Of a stretch of DNA of 14,432 bases, positions 13,795 through 14,432 are shown piece by piece (the first letter of the stretch is position 1; every line of letters begins with the position of its first letter). This DNA comes from JAUVXJ01 sp964577995 (GTDB lineage Bacteria > Chloroflexota > Anaerolineae > UBA7937 > B3-Chlor): NCBI GenBank assembly GCA_964577995.1, contig CAZOBP010000061.1:1-14432 (forward strand). The letters are read 5' to 3'. A model generated the notes under the pieces. That model saw only the letters and a program-made list of their open reading frames with translations. It searched no databases and was not told the origin of the DNA. Both the position numbers and the translations under genes were made by a program.

Positions 13795-14004
13795 AGAGAT
13801 CGACGCGTGCAGGGTGAGCGGCTGCGAAGAGGTCCGCTGCGGGTGATCCAAGGCGAGATAGGCCGCGTCCTTGTGCACCTCGTACTTGGTGAAGTCGTAG
13901 AGCGTGATCTCGACGTAGGCGTAGACCATGCTGGGAGGCGCGGGACCTGGCTCCAGCCCGTGCCAGGGGTGGGGACGCCAGGAGTAGAAAGGAGTGCTGC
14001 TCAT
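13786..14004 (-). pseudogene. ppa: Inorganic pyrophosphatase, N-terminal fragment (piece C)
   Basis: A 72-residue minus-strand open frame with the same AGGAGG and start as piece B. The first ~35 residues are identical to piece B. After that it diverges: ITLYDFTKYEVHK, AAYLALDHPQR, then TSSQPLTL. The catalytic Arg (E. coli Arg43) is His here, and the DK after KYEV is HK. Pyrophosphatase similarity ends near 13806 and the frame stops at 13786. The part from about 13809 to 13860 also aligns with piece A (9229-9280), with 41 of 50 bases identical over 13811-13860, so C spans the junction that separates B from A. Loss of a catalytic residue and truncation mark it as a relic. It abuts the promoter of the FAD oxidoreductase gene. 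Confidence 0.75.
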
Positions 14005-14015
14005 CCTTGCCTCCT
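13902..14015. repeat. 114-bp perfect direct repeat, copy 2 (pyrophosphatase 5' end)
   Basis: Identical to 11864-11977 and in the same orientation, 2038 bp away. Recombination between the copies would delete the FAD oxidoreductase gene together with its promoter. Confidence 0.9.
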
Positions 14016-14101
14016 TCAAAGCTCGCTGAGGGCAGGTTGCGGGGCGACAGGAGTGCTCGGCCACAGGCCACGGTGCCCGGGGCTCGTTCCATGGCCAACC
14101 C

Positions 14102-14130
14102 ATTCTACAGCAGTTGTGCGGAACAGGCCA
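14102..14130 (-). promoter_or_regulatory. Weak candidate promoter for pyrophosphatase piece C
   Basis: On the minus strand TAGAAT (14107-14102) lies 17 bp from TGGCCT (14130-14125), which matches the -35 consensus at only three positions. It is placed about 100 bp before the piece C start, so it could be the original pyrophosphatase promoter. The evidence is the -10 only. Confidence 0.25.
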
Positions 14131-14140
14131 CGTAGTTGAT

Positions 14141-14170
14141 GGATCCTCGCGCGTGGCGGATCCGCGCGCG
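14141..14170. repeat. Imperfect 13-bp tandem repeat containing GGATCC and CGCGCG
   Basis: GGATCCTCGCGCG (14141-14153) and GGATCCGCGCGCG (14158-14170) differ at one base and are separated by 4 bp, giving a 17-bp period. Both halves also contain self-complementary sequence. It sits in the divergent intergenic region between piece C (minus) and the strong + promoter, where an operator would be plausible. Confidence 0.45.
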
Positions 14171-14271
14171 GTATCGGCTAGGGCCTGCGTGACAGACTTG
14201 GCCATAGGCGGCCGTGCTGACGCATCCCTGACCAGAACCCTCCTCTTTGGCGCTCCGCTCTGGAACGGTGA

Positions 14272-14300
14272 TTGACATAGATTCCGCAAGGGAGTATTAT
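14272..14300 (+). promoter_or_regulatory. Strong sigma70 promoter reading off the right edge
   Basis: TTGACA (14272-14277), a 17-bp spacer and TATTAT (14295-14300): a perfect -35 and a 5/6 -10. Transcription would start near 14307 and run rightward out of the window. This is one of the two best promoters in the window, and its gene is not visible. Confidence 0.75.
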
Positions 14301-14306
14301 GTGTAA

Positions 14307-14432
14307 GGCTTCGTCCTTTGCTTCGCGGTAGCAACTGGCACAGAGTACCACATCCTGGTCAAACCGCGATGCTGCAACCTAGGAAGGAGCAAACCCGACC
14401 GGGCTTGGAGGCGCGCCGCATTGCTGGCGGCA
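14307..14432 (+). other. Start of a transcript leaving the window; no RNA or gene identified
   Basis: The 126 bp after the strong promoter contain an AGGAAGGAG stretch (14381-14389), a CCCGACCGGG hairpin-like piece (14394-14403) and a GCCGC/GCGGC inverted repeat near the edge. An open frame from ATG 14369 reaches the end (MLQPRKEQTRPGL...), but it has no ribosome binding site. I compared the segment with SRP RNA, tmRNA and RNase P motifs and could not fit any of them. Confidence 0.3.

Noticed and set aside
11797..14015. Integrative element with the pyrophosphatase repeats as attachment sites
   Set aside because: No integrase, recombinase or other mobility gene lies between the repeats, and the repeats are mostly coding sequence with diverged flanks; gene conversion of a duplication explains them better.
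14307..14432. SRP RNA-like segment (TGGTCA ... GGAAGGAGCA)
   Set aside because: The conserved TCAGG opposite the GGAA loop is absent and the pairing does not close as in 4.5S RNA.
14369..14432. Start of a protein gene (ATG 14369) running off the edge
   Set aside because: Only 21 codons are visible, there is no ribosome binding site before the ATG, and no family can be recognised.

Overview
The window is GC-rich and bacterial. The best taxonomic hint is a pair of secreted proteins at 9737-11776. They carry the F-x-YQGRL / ELTAAPYALYAL / GQVMKW architecture, the YDLSWWSVDGGG...GQPDAG...GGFW cassette and a C-terminal IYLALGLKRY tail, a style I associate with Chloroflexota (Anaerolineae and relatives). 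This assignment comes from remembered family patterns, not from a search.

Left part (1-8760, all + strand): a catabolic region. It opens with the C-terminal half of an oligopeptide/dipeptide ABC transporter ATPase. An Asp/Glu/hydantoin racemase-family protein follows, then the two subunits of an ATP-dependent hydantoinase/oxoprolinase (HyuA, HyuB) and a small EthD-like dimeric barrel protein. A clear intrinsic terminator at 5470-5497 closes this operon. A second group then begins: an M29-type aminopeptidase, a metallo-beta-lactamase-fold protein and a saccharopine-dehydrogenase-family enzyme resembling lysine 6-dehydrogenase. The likely theme is uptake and breakdown of peptides, cyclic amides and amino acids.

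Right part (8761-14432): a rearranged region and the most interesting part. Three pieces of a type I inorganic pyrophosphatase (PPase) gene lie on the minus strand. Piece A (8798-9285) is the C-terminal body. Pieces B (11797-11966) and C (13786-14004) are N-terminal ends. Between A and B, on the opposite strand, sit the two secreted-protein genes (a beta-helix protein and a small partner). Between B and C is an intact FAD-dependent phytoene-desaturase-like oxidoreductase with an excellent sigma70 promoter. A second, degraded copy of that promoter and leader lies just upstream of piece A. The pattern reads as a decayed tandem array of [promoter-leader / FAD oxidoreductase / PPase] units into which the secreted-protein pair was inserted. 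B and C share a 114-bp perfectly identical stretch inside otherwise diverged homology, which suggests recent gene conversion (or an assembly artefact).

The right edge carries a near-consensus + strand promoter (14272-14300) for something beyond the window. I found no tRNA, rRNA, CRISPR array, transposase or integrase.
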